From contig JALWYQ010000044.1 in assembly GCA_027078365.1 (NCBI GenBank), forward strand, positions 1-64,000: 64,000 bases of DNA. The letters run 5' to 3'. The position numbers and the translations under genes were made by a program. Shown here piece by piece: positions 1 to 8,712 of this stretch (its first letter is position 1; every line of letters starts with the position of its first letter). The notes under the pieces are model-generated. The model did not search any database. It saw nothing but the letters and a program-made list of their open reading frames with translations, and was not told the origin of the DNA. This DNA comes from Phycisphaerae bacterium (GTDB taxonomy: Bacteria > Planctomycetota > Phycisphaerae > Sedimentisphaerales > Sedimentisphaeraceae).

Positions 1-3000
1 AAGTCACAGCCTGTTTCCAAACCAGTAAAGATCAAGCATGATGCTCCGCAGAAAAAATTACCGGTTGTCAAACATGCAAAACCAAATGCGACTAAGGTGA
101 TTCAAGAGACAAAAGTTGCTTCAAAAGCTGTTGACTCCAAAGTTGCTAAAGTAACTAAAATTGCAAAGGCAACAAATACAACTGACGCTACGAAGGATGA
201 GGTTGCGGATAAGCCAGTAAAAACGAAGGTTCATGCTAAAACTGATAAGAAAAGGACCCCTTCTGGAAAGTCGATAGTTAGAACTCCTAATAAGCAAGCT
301 TCTAAAACTAACAAGACTGTCGTTGAGGCAGAGCCTAAAAAAATAGTGGCCCAATCTGTGAAAAAGGTAGTACCAAAAAAGGTCGAGCCACAAAAAACAG
401 TGGCATCAAGAGTTAAAAAAGCTTCTTTGAAGGCAGAAGCTGATTCGTCCAAAAAGACTACTACTGCTAGTGAGAAAACAGCACCTAAAACAGAGCCTGC
501 GCAGAGAGAATTACCGCAGGACTTGATTGATTTTTTAAATAAAGTCGCTCCTGAAATGGTTGATGAGGCAAAGAAAGCTGCTGCTAAAGGTCAAGAAAAT
601 AAGCAGAAGACGGTTGAGCCATCTTTAAAGAAGGCCAAAGAGCCAAAGCCAGCCCCTAAGGAACCTCAATTATCTAAAGATGAGAATGCCAAGAAAGATG
701 TATCTAAGGTTATGTCATCTGATGAGAGTAACGTTCAGATTGAGAATGGAGATAAAGATCTAGAGTTAACAATAACTCTGCCAGAAAAAGTTGAGCTAAC
801 AGCCCTATTGGAGCTTGTCGGTAAGCAGCTTGGGTTAAACTACATCTACGACCCTGCCAAGGTTAAGGGCGAGGTAATGCTCAAGATACACAATGGTAAG
901 ATTAAACTCAAAGATACATATGCTCTGCTTGAGTCTGTATTGAATTTCCGTGGTTTTGTTATGACACGCAGAGGCGACCTTGTGACGATTGTCCCCGTTG
1001 CTGACGCAGTGAAGATAGACCCTAGAATAATATCATCAGGAGACAAGGTTAAACCTGGTGAAGTTGTAGTAACCAATATTTTCAAGTTAAACCATATCTC
1101 TACTGATACGGCTAAGGCGGTTTTACAGAGCATGCAGCTTGGTGATAACATAATTGATATTCCAGAGAATAAGACTCTAATCATAACCGGTTATGCCTAT
1201 CGAATGGCTCGTATTGAGAAACTACTCAAGCTTGTAGATGTTGAAGGTGACAAGAGAATTTTCCAGTCGCGTCAATTGAAATATACCCAAGCTGAGGCAT
1301 TACTTAACAAAATACAGTCACTTGCTTCTCAGCTTGAAGACATCTCAATTTCGATTGGAACATCAGCGTCAAAAACTACAAGTAAAAGGGTTGTGAGGCG
1401 AGATAGTAAAGGGCGTGTAATTTCTACTAAGCAAAAGAATGCCACTAAGGGCGGCGTAACCGTTGGCTCTACGGAAGCTAATGGCGTCTTTATGGATGTT
1501 GATGAGAGAACAAATCGGATTCTCATGATTGGTACAGCTAAAGATTTAGCGAAAGTAAATGAGCTTATTGATAGCTTCGATGTTCCAAAAAAGGACTTGC
1601 GTTTTGTTCGTCAATATCAACTTGAATACGTAGATGCATCTGAAGTTCGTGACAAACTCGGTGAACTTGGAATTATATCTAATTATGGCTCTTCATCGAG
1701 AACCAGTCGTACTAGTCGTACTAGCCGCACTAGCAATAGAACTACTAGGCCTCTACCTTCTTCTAAGACTACATATTCTAGGACATCTTCCAACCAGAAC
1801 CCAACCGACGAACCTCAGGTTGTAATTCTAGAGAACACAAACTCTCTATTGGTGAACGCCACTCCAGAACAGCACGATATGATTGTTAATATACTAGCGT
1901 ATATCGATAGTAGGCCTATTGACGATGCGATGCCAGTTAAGATATATTCTCTTGAGAATCAAGATCCAGAAGTCATGGCGGAGACCCTTGAGAAATTAAT
2001 AAGCGAAGTTGTGAAGGATAAAAAAGGTAATATAGAAAAGAAGATTAAGAAGCAGGATGATATTACCATTGTTCCAGACCCACAGACATTCTCTATGATT
2101 GTCTATGCTAGCAAGCGTAATCAAGAGTGGATTGGCAGCCTTATTCACGACCTTGATAAGAGAAGGCCTCAAGTGTTGCTCGATGCAACTCTAGTTGCAA
2201 TAACAAAAGATGATGCATTTAACTATGACCTAAGAATTACAAGCGGTGCACCTGTTCTTGGAAATGAAACAGGAGGTATCTTTGGAAATTCTAAAGAATT
2301 TAATTCACAACCTGCATCGTTAATTGGGCAGGCGTTTTATAGTGATGGTCATATCCAAATGCTTCTTACGGCAATGCAGAAAAAGAAATATGGTCGCGTT
2401 TTGGCCCAGCCTCGTATCCTTGTAAACGACAATGAAGAGGGCGTAATTTCCACGACCAAGACTACCTATATTGCAAGAAGGTCAACGACCTCTCAGGGCG
2501 AGACAACACCTGTGGTATCAGAGAATGTTACATTCGATGAGTTCCAATCAGGAATTGATTTAACAATCAAACCTACAATAAGTGAGGGTAATTTACTTCG
2601 ACTAGAGATTACACTTCACAGGTCTAGTCAGCCATCGCCTGCTACAAATACTGAGAATACACCACCACCTGATAAGACAGAAAACAATATCGAAACAATA
2701 GTAACCGTGCCAAACAATAGCACAATTATTCTAGGCGGTATTAACCAGCTAGATCAAAATAGAGGCGGGAATAAGATTCCAATTCTTGGAGACTTGCCAT
2801 TGATTGGTGGGTTATTTAGGAGTATTGAAAACACAGACAAGCAAACAAAACTCTATATCTTTGTAAAAGCTAATATTATGCGTAGTAGCGATAATAAACC
2901 AGGCTTGCCAGAACTAGAGAAGTTGTCTGATAGAAAGAGAAAAGCTTTTGAAGAAGAGGAAGCGGATTGGCAAAAGTATCAGGACTGGCCTGGAATAGAT

Positions 3001-3042
3001 CCAAAACCTGTTGCGCCTCTTAAAGTTTTGGATGTTGAGTAG
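1..3042 (+). CDS. gspD: Type II secretion system secretin GspD (5' partial)
   Basis: Outer-membrane secretin that forms the exit channel of the type II secretion system. The frame is open from base 1, so the true N-terminus and signal peptide lie upstream; the GTG at 97 is only the first in-window start-like codon. The first ~250 codons are a Lys/Ala/Thr/Pro-rich low-complexity extension. Then follow an N0-type domain (about 760-1020), repeated N1-N3 secretin ring domains (about 1060-2150), and the C-terminal secretin domain (about 2160-2890) with the conserved VPNNSTIILGG and PILGDLPLIGGLF motifs. An Arg-Thr-Ser repeat linker (about 1696-1790) interrupts the N domains. It opens a D-E-F-G operon, and I see no gspC in the window. 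Identity is secure from the secretin core and the neighbours. Confidence 0.93.
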   Translation, partial: KSQPVSKPVKIKHDAPQKKLPVVKHAKPNATKVIQETKVASKAVDSKVAKVTKIAKATNTTDATKDEVADKPVKTKVHAKTDKKRTPSGKSIVRTPNKQASKTNKTVVEAEPKKIVAQSVKKVVPKKVEPQKTVASRVKKASLKAEADSSKKTTTASEKTAPKTEPAQRELPQDLIDFLNKVAPEMVDEAKKAAAKGQENKQKTVEPSLKKAKEPKPAPKEPQLSKDENAKKDVSKVMSSDESNVQIENGDKDLELTITLPEKVELTALLELVGKQLGLNYIYDPAKVKGEVMLKIHNGKIKLKDTYALLESVLNFRGFVMTRRGDLVTIVPVADAVKIDPRIISSGDKVKPGEVVVTNIFKLNHISTDTAKAVLQSMQLGDNIIDIPENKTLIITGYAYRMARIEKLLKLVDVEGDKRIFQSRQLKYTQAEALLNKIQSLASQLEDISISIGTSASKTTSKRVVRRDSKGRVISTKQKNATKGGVTVGSTEANGVFMDVDERTNRILMIGTAKDLAKVNELIDSFDVPKKDLRFVRQYQLEYVDASEVRDKLGELGIISNYGSSSRTSRTSRTSRTSNRTTRPLPSSKTTYSRTSSNQNPTDEPQVVILENTNSLLVNATPEQHDMIVNILAYIDSRPIDDAMPVKIYSLENQDPEVMAETLEKLISEVVKDKKGNIEKKIKKQDDITIVPDPQTFSMIVYASKRNQEWIGSLIHDLDKRRPQVLLDATLVAITKDDAFNYDLRITSGAPVLGNETGGIFGNSKEFNSQPASLIGQAFYSDGHIQMLLTAMQKKKYGRVLAQPRILVNDNEEGVISTTKTTYIARRSTTSQGETTPVVSENVTFDEFQSGIDLTIKPTISEGNLLRLEITLHRSSQPSPATNTENTPPPDKTENNIETIVTVPNNSTIILGGINQLDQNRGGNKIPILGDLPLIGGLFRSIENTDKQTKLYIFVKANIMRSSDNKPGLPELEKLSDRKRKAFEEEEADWQKYQDWPGIDPKPVAPLKVLDVE

Positions 3043-3129
3043 TGTTAGATGGAGTAGTTGCTTTTTGAGCTATACTCTAAAATTCTAACAATAGTATTTT
3101 GCCATTTAATCTAGTTCGATATATCCACA

Positions 3130-4833
3130 ATGAAACAGTTATTGATACAAACAGCGAGAGAATCTAAGATAGTTGACCCGGAAGCTCTCGCGCGATATTT
3201 TGAAGAGAATAAAGACGACTTGCGCAGGCTTGATGAGCTGTTGCTAAGTTCTCCTATGTTTACTGAAGAGACGATTCTAAGGCTCTTTAGCGAGGCATTC
3301 TCTATTGAGTATGTTGATGATATTCACACCGATACAGTACCAAAAGAGTTTATTGAGAAGATTCCTGCAAATTATGCCCAGCAGCATTATCTAATCGCTA
3401 CTAGAGCAGATGAAGATGCTCCAATAAAAGTGATTATTGCAAGTCCGCTCGATATTGATGCGGTTGATAATATCTCAAAGATGCTTGGTGAGGCAGTTGA
3501 ACCGGCTATCTCTACCAAGACAAATATAACTGCGGCAATAGATATTGCATATGAACAGCGTAGTAGCGTTGTTGAGGAAGTGGCAGAAGAACTAGATTCT
3601 CAAAACCTAGACAGACTTGTTGATGAGGTTGCAAGTTCTGATGACCTCTTAGATGTAGTGAATAGACCGCCAGTTATTAGGCTTGTAAATGATATATTTT
3701 TTCGCGCACTTCAGATGCGTGCAAGTGATATTCATATTCATCCATTTGAGAATAAAATTCAGATTCGCTACCGTGTCGATGGAATTCTCTACGATACTCT
3801 GAGTCTAAATCGTAATGTCTTGCCACTTGTAATATCACGTATCAAAGTTATGGCTGGGATGGATATTGCTGAGAGGCGTATGCCGCAAGACGGTAGAACA
3901 AGTGTACGTATGGGGCAGCGTGAGATTGATTTGCGCGTTAGTACCGTTCCAACTAGTTATGGCGAGAGATGCGTGCTTCGTATTCTTGATAAGAGCGCAG
4001 GCGTATTTAAGTTGGAAGAACTTGGGTTAGCAAAAGAAGATCTTGCGACATTTGATTCTCTATTGCACAGGTCGCATGGGGTAATATTTGTTACAGGCCC
4101 AACTGGTAGCGGGAAGAGTACTACGCTCTACGCGAGTTTGAATAGATTGAATTCAAGCGAGAAAAATATTATGACTGTCGAGAATCCTATTGAGTATCAA
4201 CTCGACGGAATCTCACAGATGCAGGTTGCGCAAAAGAAGGGAATGACATTTATAACGGCGCTGCGCCATATACTCAGGCAGGATCCAGATGTCATCATGG
4301 TTGGAGAAGTAAGAGACCAAGAGACTGCTAGAATGGCAATTCAATCATCCTTGACAGGTCACCTTGTATTTTCTACTCTTCACACAAACGATTCAGCAGG
4401 TTCGGTCAGTAGGCTTATAGACCTTGGAGTTGAGCCATACCTTGTGAGTTCATCACTTATAGCTGTTCTTGCCCAGAGGCTTGTTAGACGAGTGTGTATG
4501 AATTGTAGGCAAGAGTATAAGCCGAATGAAAGGGAGCTGCGCGAGCTAGGTCTTAGCGATGAGATGCTAAAAGACGCTACCTTCTATATGGGTAGTGGTT
4601 GTGATAAGTGTTTCAATACAGGTTATAAGGGAAGGGTTGGAATCTATGAACTACTTCTCATTACGGATCAATTGCGAGACTTAATTAACAAACAAGAATC
4701 TGCAGGTGTTATTAAAAAGGCCGCTATTGATGCAGGACTCAAGACGTTGCGCATGGATGGAGCCAATAAAGTCATTTCCGGTGAGACGACAATATCTGAA
4801 GTTTTGAGAGTAACTCAATCTGACACCGTATAG
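3130..4833 (+). CDS. gspE: Type II secretion system ATPase GspE
   Basis: Cytoplasmic hexameric ATPase that powers pseudopilus assembly. The 567-residue length is normal for the family. An N-terminal GspE_N/MshEN-like domain covers about residues 1-150. The ATPase core shows Walker A GPTGSGKST (323-331), an Asp box and Walker B DPDVIMVGEVRD (385-396), His-box residues around HTND, and near the C-terminus the CxxC...CxxC zinc motif (CMNC and CDKC) typical of GspE/PilB. It lies 87 bp after gspD and 37 bp before gspF in the same operon. The CxxC zinc element and the following gspF/gspG argue for GspE over a PilT-type retraction ATPase. Confidence 0.95.
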   Translation: MKQLLIQTARESKIVDPEALARYFEENKDDLRRLDELLLSSPMFTEETILRLFSEAFSIEYVDDIHTDTVPKEFIEKIPANYAQQHYLIATRADEDAPIKVIIASPLDIDAVDNISKMLGEAVEPAISTKTNITAAIDIAYEQRSSVVEEVAEELDSQNLDRLVDEVASSDDLLDVVNRPPVIRLVNDIFFRALQMRASDIHIHPFENKIQIRYRVDGILYDTLSLNRNVLPLVISRIKVMAGMDIAERRMPQDGRTSVRMGQREIDLRVSTVPTSYGERCVLRILDKSAGVFKLEELGLAKEDLATFDSLLHRSHGVIFVTGPTGSGKSTTLYASLNRLNSSEKNIMTVENPIEYQLDGISQMQVAQKKGMTFITALRHILRQDPDVIMVGEVRDQETARMAIQSSLTGHLVFSTLHTNDSAGSVSRLIDLGVEPYLVSSSLIAVLAQRLVRRVCMNCRQEYKPNERELRELGLSDEMLKDATFYMGSGCDKCFNTGYKGRVGIYELLLITDQLRDLINKQESAGVIKKAAIDAGLKTLRMDGANKVISGETTISEVLRVTQSDTV

Positions 4834-4870
4834 GATTTCTCTAGAATAGCTTTTTTGACAATAAGTAATT

Positions 4871-6079
4871 ATGCCAAGATTTAAATATACAGCATTAGAT
4901 TTAGATAAAAAGAAAGTTAAGGGAACTCTTAGCTCAGAGAATCTCTATGCCGCAAGGAAACAGCTTCGTTCAAAGGGGCTTCGTCCAGTCGATATCAGTG
5001 AGTTAGGTTTTGTAGATCAGAAAAAGAGTTTTATAAAAAAGAGCGGAAAAAAGCAGGTTGTTAACTTTACAAAACAACTTGCAACCTTAATCAATTCAGG
5101 TATTAAGCTAACCGATGCTCTCTCTGTACTCACCGCTCAGGTGACTGATGCAAGGTTTAAAGCAGCTCTAACTGACATTAGAGACAGAGTTATTACTGGA
5201 GAATCTTTCACGGATGCGTTGAGTGATTATGATGATTATTTTGATGTCATATATATCAGTATGATACGCGTTGGAGAGATGACAGGAAGTTTTGGGCCGA
5301 GCTTAAATAAGATTGCAGAATTTATGAATAAGCGTGGCAAGATGGAGTCTAAGCTCATTACAGCGATGATTTATCCTGTCATTCTTATGAGTGTTGGAAT
5401 AATCGTCATGCTTATTTTGACCACGTTTGTTATTCCAAGAATAGGAGAGCAGATGCGCAATGTGGGTCGAGAACTCCCTCAGATTACGCAGTTTGTTCTT
5501 GGAGTGAGCGACGTGCTAAAGTCGCCTCAATGGCTATTAACTATTTTTGTCGTTCTGTTTATACTTGTAGTTGCCCTGAGAAAGTTTATAAAGACCCAGC
5601 GCGGGGCATTGATGAAAGATCAGTTTTTGCTTGGGATTCCTTTGATAGGCAAGTTGATTAAACAGGCTGTGGCAGTACGTTTCACATCTACACTATCGAC
5701 TCTGCTAGCCTCTGGTATGCCTATAGCTGAGTCTTTAAAGGTTGTATCGGAGGTAACTGGTAATATGGTTATGGCAAATGCTATCAAGGGCGCGCGAGAT
5801 AGAATTTTAAGTGGTGCTGATATTTCAACTCCGCTTAGTGAAAGTGGTATTCTTGATGCAACAACTGCGCATATGGTTGCTGTTGGCGAACAAAGTGGCG
5901 AACTTGAGACTATGCTTAATAATATAAGTGAAGCGTTGGAAGAAGATAATGAGATAATGATTGAAAGATTGAGCGCTTTAGTAGAGCCATTGATAATTAT
6001 TTTTATTGCTGCTGGCGTTGGTGTTTTAGCGGCAGCAATGATACTACCGATGGTTGATTTCTCTACTTCAGCAATGTAG
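4871..6079 (+). CDS. gspF: Type II secretion system inner-membrane protein GspF
   Basis: Polytopic inner-membrane platform protein that couples GspE to pseudopilin assembly. The 402 residues show two T2SSF domains (about 65-190 and 265-395). Hydrophobic segments lie near 165-190, 217-235 and 372-395, giving the three-TM topology expected of GspF/PilC. The conserved N-terminal start (MPRFKYTALDL) and the FTKQLATLINSGIKL motif are diagnostic. It follows gspE by 37 bp and precedes gspG by 48 bp. Confidence 0.95.
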   Translation: MPRFKYTALDLDKKKVKGTLSSENLYAARKQLRSKGLRPVDISELGFVDQKKSFIKKSGKKQVVNFTKQLATLINSGIKLTDALSVLTAQVTDARFKAALTDIRDRVITGESFTDALSDYDDYFDVIYISMIRVGEMTGSFGPSLNKIAEFMNKRGKMESKLITAMIYPVILMSVGIIVMLILTTFVIPRIGEQMRNVGRELPQITQFVLGVSDVLKSPQWLLTIFVVLFILVVALRKFIKTQRGALMKDQFLLGIPLIGKLIKQAVAVRFTSTLSTLLASGMPIAESLKVVSEVTGNMVMANAIKGARDRILSGADISTPLSESGILDATTAHMVAVGEQSGELETMLNNISEALEEDNEIMIERLSALVEPLIIIFIAAGVGVLAAAMILPMVDFSTSAM

Positions 6080-6127
6080 AAAAGGTTTTTTGCGATACAT
6101 TTATAAATAAGAGATGAAGGTGTTACC

Positions 6128-6568
6128 ATGAAGGATTTACAAAGAAAAAGAAATAAAGGTTTTACCATTTTAGAATTGATGGCTGTTATCGTTATAATTG
6201 GACTTCTATCAGCAGCGGTAAGTTATAAATTTATGGGAGCAATTGACAAAGCCAAAGTTACAAAAACCAAATCAGACCTCAAGGCTCTTCACCAAGCTGT
6301 TTTGCAATTCAAGATGGATACGGGGCGATATCCTACAGCAGAAGAGGGGCTTAGTGTTCTAGTTGAAGACCCAGGTGATGTAGAGGGTTATAGTAGCGAG
6401 GGATACCTTGAAACGACAGAGGTTCCAAAAGATGCATGGAAACATGACTACTACTATCAGGAGTATCCTGAGAGTGGCAAGCCTTTTGTAATTATTAGTT
6501 GGGGCGCAGATGGTGAAGAGGGTGGCGAAGGTTACGACCAAGACCTTTACAGTACCGATGCGGAGTAA
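6128..6568 (+). CDS. gspG: Major pseudopilin GspG
   Basis: Major pseudopilin of the type II secretion pseudopilus. A short basic leader ends at Gly11, the prepilin peptidase site before Phe12. The mature helix starts FTILE with Glu at +5, followed by a 20-residue hydrophobic stretch. The C-terminal half keeps the GspG signature (TGRYPT near 63-68, and the Ca-binding-type WGADGEEGGEG near the end). The 146-aa length fits the family. An AAGGTG-type site lies upstream of the ATG. No prepilin peptidase gene is in this window, so processing must come from elsewhere. Confidence 0.95.
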   Translation: MKDLQRKRNKGFTILELMAVIVIIGLLSAAVSYKFMGAIDKAKVTKTKSDLKALHQAVLQFKMDTGRYPTAEEGLSVLVEDPGDVEGYSSEGYLETTEVPKDAWKHDYYYQEYPESGKPFVIISWGADGEEGGEGYDQDLYSTDAE

Positions 6569-7121
6569 TTCAAACAAGTCAATAAAAGGTTTCACTCTGC
6601 TCGAGACGGTAACGGTTCTCTTTATTATCTCACTAGTTATATCCATTGCTTTGGTGGGATATATGAGCGTCTATCCTAGGCTCCAATTTAGAAAGACTGT
6701 TGATTCGCTTGTCAATGTCTTTGAGATGGCGGCAATATCAGCAGATCAAAGTGGTAAGCGTTACGCAGTATTGATAGATTTTTTTGACCATAGTTATTTT
6801 CTCTACGATGTGAACACTAACGACCCTTACGATAGGGACAACCTCCTTGAGGAGGATATTATCACTAGTGGTTCATTTAATAAAAACTGTGAGCTTGACT
6901 ATGTTCAGTTTGATGATTCAGAGAATATCATTGATGGTGGTGAGGCGGGAACAGCTTTGTTTGTTGTCGGGCATAATGGGTGGAACTATGGTGGTAAAAT
7001 AGTCGTCTCCGATAGCGATGGTAATATATACACCATTGTCATAACTAGATTAGGAAAGAGAGTCGAAATTCTCAAGGGTGATATTGAATTAGAGACTCCT
7101 AAAATTGATCTTAATTTTTAG
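6558..7121 (+). CDS. GspH-like pseudopilin
   Basis: Type IV pilin-like minor pseudopilin, probably GspH by position after gspG. I chose the ATG at 6558, which overlaps the gspG stop by 11 bp. It gives a 10-residue basic leader ending Lys-Gly before FTLLE, with Glu at +5, whereas the longer upstream TTG-initiated form would put about 16 odd residues before the leader. The remainder is a beta-rich, Asp/Gly-rich domain of about 150 residues. Assignment to H rather than another minor pseudopilin is by order only. A terminator-like hairpin follows at 7125-7157. Confidence 0.8.
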   Translation: MRSNSNKSIKGFTLLETVTVLFIISLVISIALVGYMSVYPRLQFRKTVDSLVNVFEMAAISADQSGKRYAVLIDFFDHSYFLYDVNTNDPYDRDNLLEEDIITSGSFNKNCELDYVQFDDSENIIDGGEAGTALFVVGHNGWNYGGKIVVSDSDGNIYTIVITRLGKRVEILKGDIELETPKIDLNF

Positions 7122-7124
7122 AAA

Positions 7125-7157
7125 TGAAGTCTCGACTATTTGTCGAGTCTTTTTTTT
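7125..7157 (+). terminator. Intrinsic terminator-like hairpin inside the gsp operon
   Basis: CTCGAC (7131-7136) pairs with GTCGAG (7142-7147) around a 5-nt loop. Past one T:T mismatch the stem continues with GAAG/TCTT-type pairs, then there is an eight-T run. It sits between the second and third pseudopilin genes, so it may attenuate the distal half of the operon. Confidence 0.6.
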
Positions 7158-7174
7158 GAGATTAGCGTAGAACT

Positions 7175-7819
7175 ATGACACGAATAAGAAACAATGAACT
7201 TGAAATTTCCTTTAAGATGCGCAAGGGCTTTACAGTACTTGAAGCCCTTATGGCAGTTTTGGTTATTGGTTTTGTTGTTTCAAGCGTGATGGTGGTTACA
7301 TCTAACAGTATTGCTTCCCTAGCAGATCTTAAGCTCAGAACAGAAGCTTTTGAAATTGCTCGAGAGAACATGGAATTGATTTTAGCTAGAGATAACGTTA
7401 CCGAGCTTAGCGATTCTGGAACGAGCGATATCAATCCTGAGATAGAATGGGAGATATCAATTAAAGCTGATCAAGCAAGTTCAACCGATGCGACTATGTG
7501 GGTTAAGGCAAAGAGTTTGGCTAATTATACAGATAGTAAAGGTGAGCTTAAAACTGTTGAATTTGAGCAGTGGATTAGTTATCTCAATAGATCTCAGACA
7601 AAGCAAATTCAAAAACTAAGAAGCCTTCAAGCTCAAGATGATACTGACTCAGAGATTACTCCGGATGAAAGCAGTAAAGATGAAGGCGGCAAAGATGAAA
7701 CGAAGCCAGATGATAAAGAAAAACCACAGATGAGTGATGAGCAAATGTGGAAAATTGTAATGGAATATCTCAACGGTGAGATTACTTATCAAGAACTGAT
7801 AGAGAAATTAAATTGGTAA
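7175..7819 (+). CDS. GspI-like pseudopilin with acidic tail
   Basis: Minor pseudopilin, probably GspI by order. From the ATG at 7175 the leader is 18 residues, ending Lys-Gly before FTVLEA (Glu at +5) and a hydrophobic helix. An inner ATG at 7217 would give a 4-residue leader and is also possible. The ARENMELIL segment after the helix fits GspI/GspJ families. Unusually, the C-terminal ~60 residues are highly charged (Asp/Glu/Lys/Ser-rich, 7630-7740) before a short predicted helix ending at Trp. The stop overlaps the start of the next gene. Confidence 0.78.
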   Translation: MTRIRNNELEISFKMRKGFTVLEALMAVLVIGFVVSSVMVVTSNSIASLADLKLRTEAFEIARENMELILARDNVTELSDSGTSDINPEIEWEISIKADQASSTDATMWVKAKSLANYTDSKGELKTVEFEQWISYLNRSQTKQIQKLRSLQAQDDTDSEITPDESSKDEGGKDETKPDDKEKPQMSDEQMWKIVMEYLNGEITYQELIEKLNW

Positions 7820-8712
7820 CGCATAGAAGGGATAGATACACTATCGTGGCAACCCTAAAGAAAAATCACAGAGCGTTAACTCTTTTAGAGGTATTGGTGG
7901 CATTAGCGATTAGTTCGCTTGTGATTGCTGTCTCTGCCATACTGCTAATGCGTTCGAATAAAACATTTAATTCGATTGAATCTGTTTTAGATAAAAACTC
8001 TCTGCCGCGCGAAATATTACACATGATTGCTAGAGATGTAAGAGAGATTGTCAGCCCTGGTGCTGATGTCTTTCTGCACGTTCAAAACAAAACATATAAA
8101 GGACGCAACGAAGCTCGCCTTGAAATTACTAGCCGTGTGTATAACAAAAAAGGAGTTCCAGTAATCTTAAAACGAGTGATATGGCAGAGCAGATACGACC
8201 CTGGTCTTGATAGAATAGTGCTTTACAGGGCTCGTAGTGGTTTGTCTTTAGCCGATAAAGTTCTCGATACACAGGCCAAGGAACACCCAGACTCATTGAT
8301 ATTTGTTCCGCTAACAAACGAACTGACATACTTTAAAATTCTCGTAGGAAACATGCAAGAAGAACCGCTCTCTCAATGGCTTAGTAATAGGCTCCCAGAA
8401 GCTATTAAGGTTGAATTGAGCTTTGCGCAGCCACTAGATACTGTAACGAATAAACAAGAGTTTGCTCCAGAGGATTTAATCTCTAGAACGATAGTTGTTG
8501 ATACATTACGCAAAATTAGCTTTACTGTCCCAGATATTGATGATTACGAGAAAGATAAACTAGGCGAGCCAAATGATATCAATGAAAAAGAAGCTAATCA
8601 AAGAACTAGTAAAGACGCTCAGGCATCGCCAATTCGTAGCACAATAGAAGAAGGGGCAAAGATTGATAACTCAGAGGCTGAGTCCTTGCGTGTTAATGGA
8701 GTCTCTAAGTAA
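7813..8712 (+). CDS. GspJ-like pseudopilin
   Basis: Minor pseudopilin, probably GspJ by order and by its larger size. The frame can start at TTG 7813, overlapping the previous stop, or at GTG 7846. Either leaves a basic leader before the N-methylation-type sequence LTLLEVLVALAIS with Glu at +5. The residue before the cleavage site is Ala (Arg-Ala|Leu) instead of the usual Gly. A beta-rich domain of about 200 residues follows, then a hydrophilic tail of about 60 residues rich in Asp, Glu, Asn and Lys. Its stop shares a base with the start of gspK. Confidence 0.78.
   Translation: MVTHRRDRYTIVATLKKNHRALTLLEVLVALAISSLVIAVSAILLMRSNKTFNSIESVLDKNSLPREILHMIARDVREIVSPGADVFLHVQNKTYKGRNEARLEITSRVYNKKGVPVILKRVIWQSRYDPGLDRIVLYRARSGLSLADKVLDTQAKEHPDSLIFVPLTNELTYFKILVGNMQEEPLSQWLSNRLPEAIKVELSFAQPLDTVTNKQEFAPEDLISRTIVVDTLRKISFTVPDIDDYEKDKLGEPNDINEKEANQRTSKDAQASPIRSTIEEGAKIDNSEAESLRVNGVSK

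Noticed and set aside
5620-6168. 182-codon minus-strand frame opposite gspF/gspG
   Set aside because: Antisense to two well-supported genes, hydrophobic artefact of the reversed membrane segments, no ribosome-binding site.
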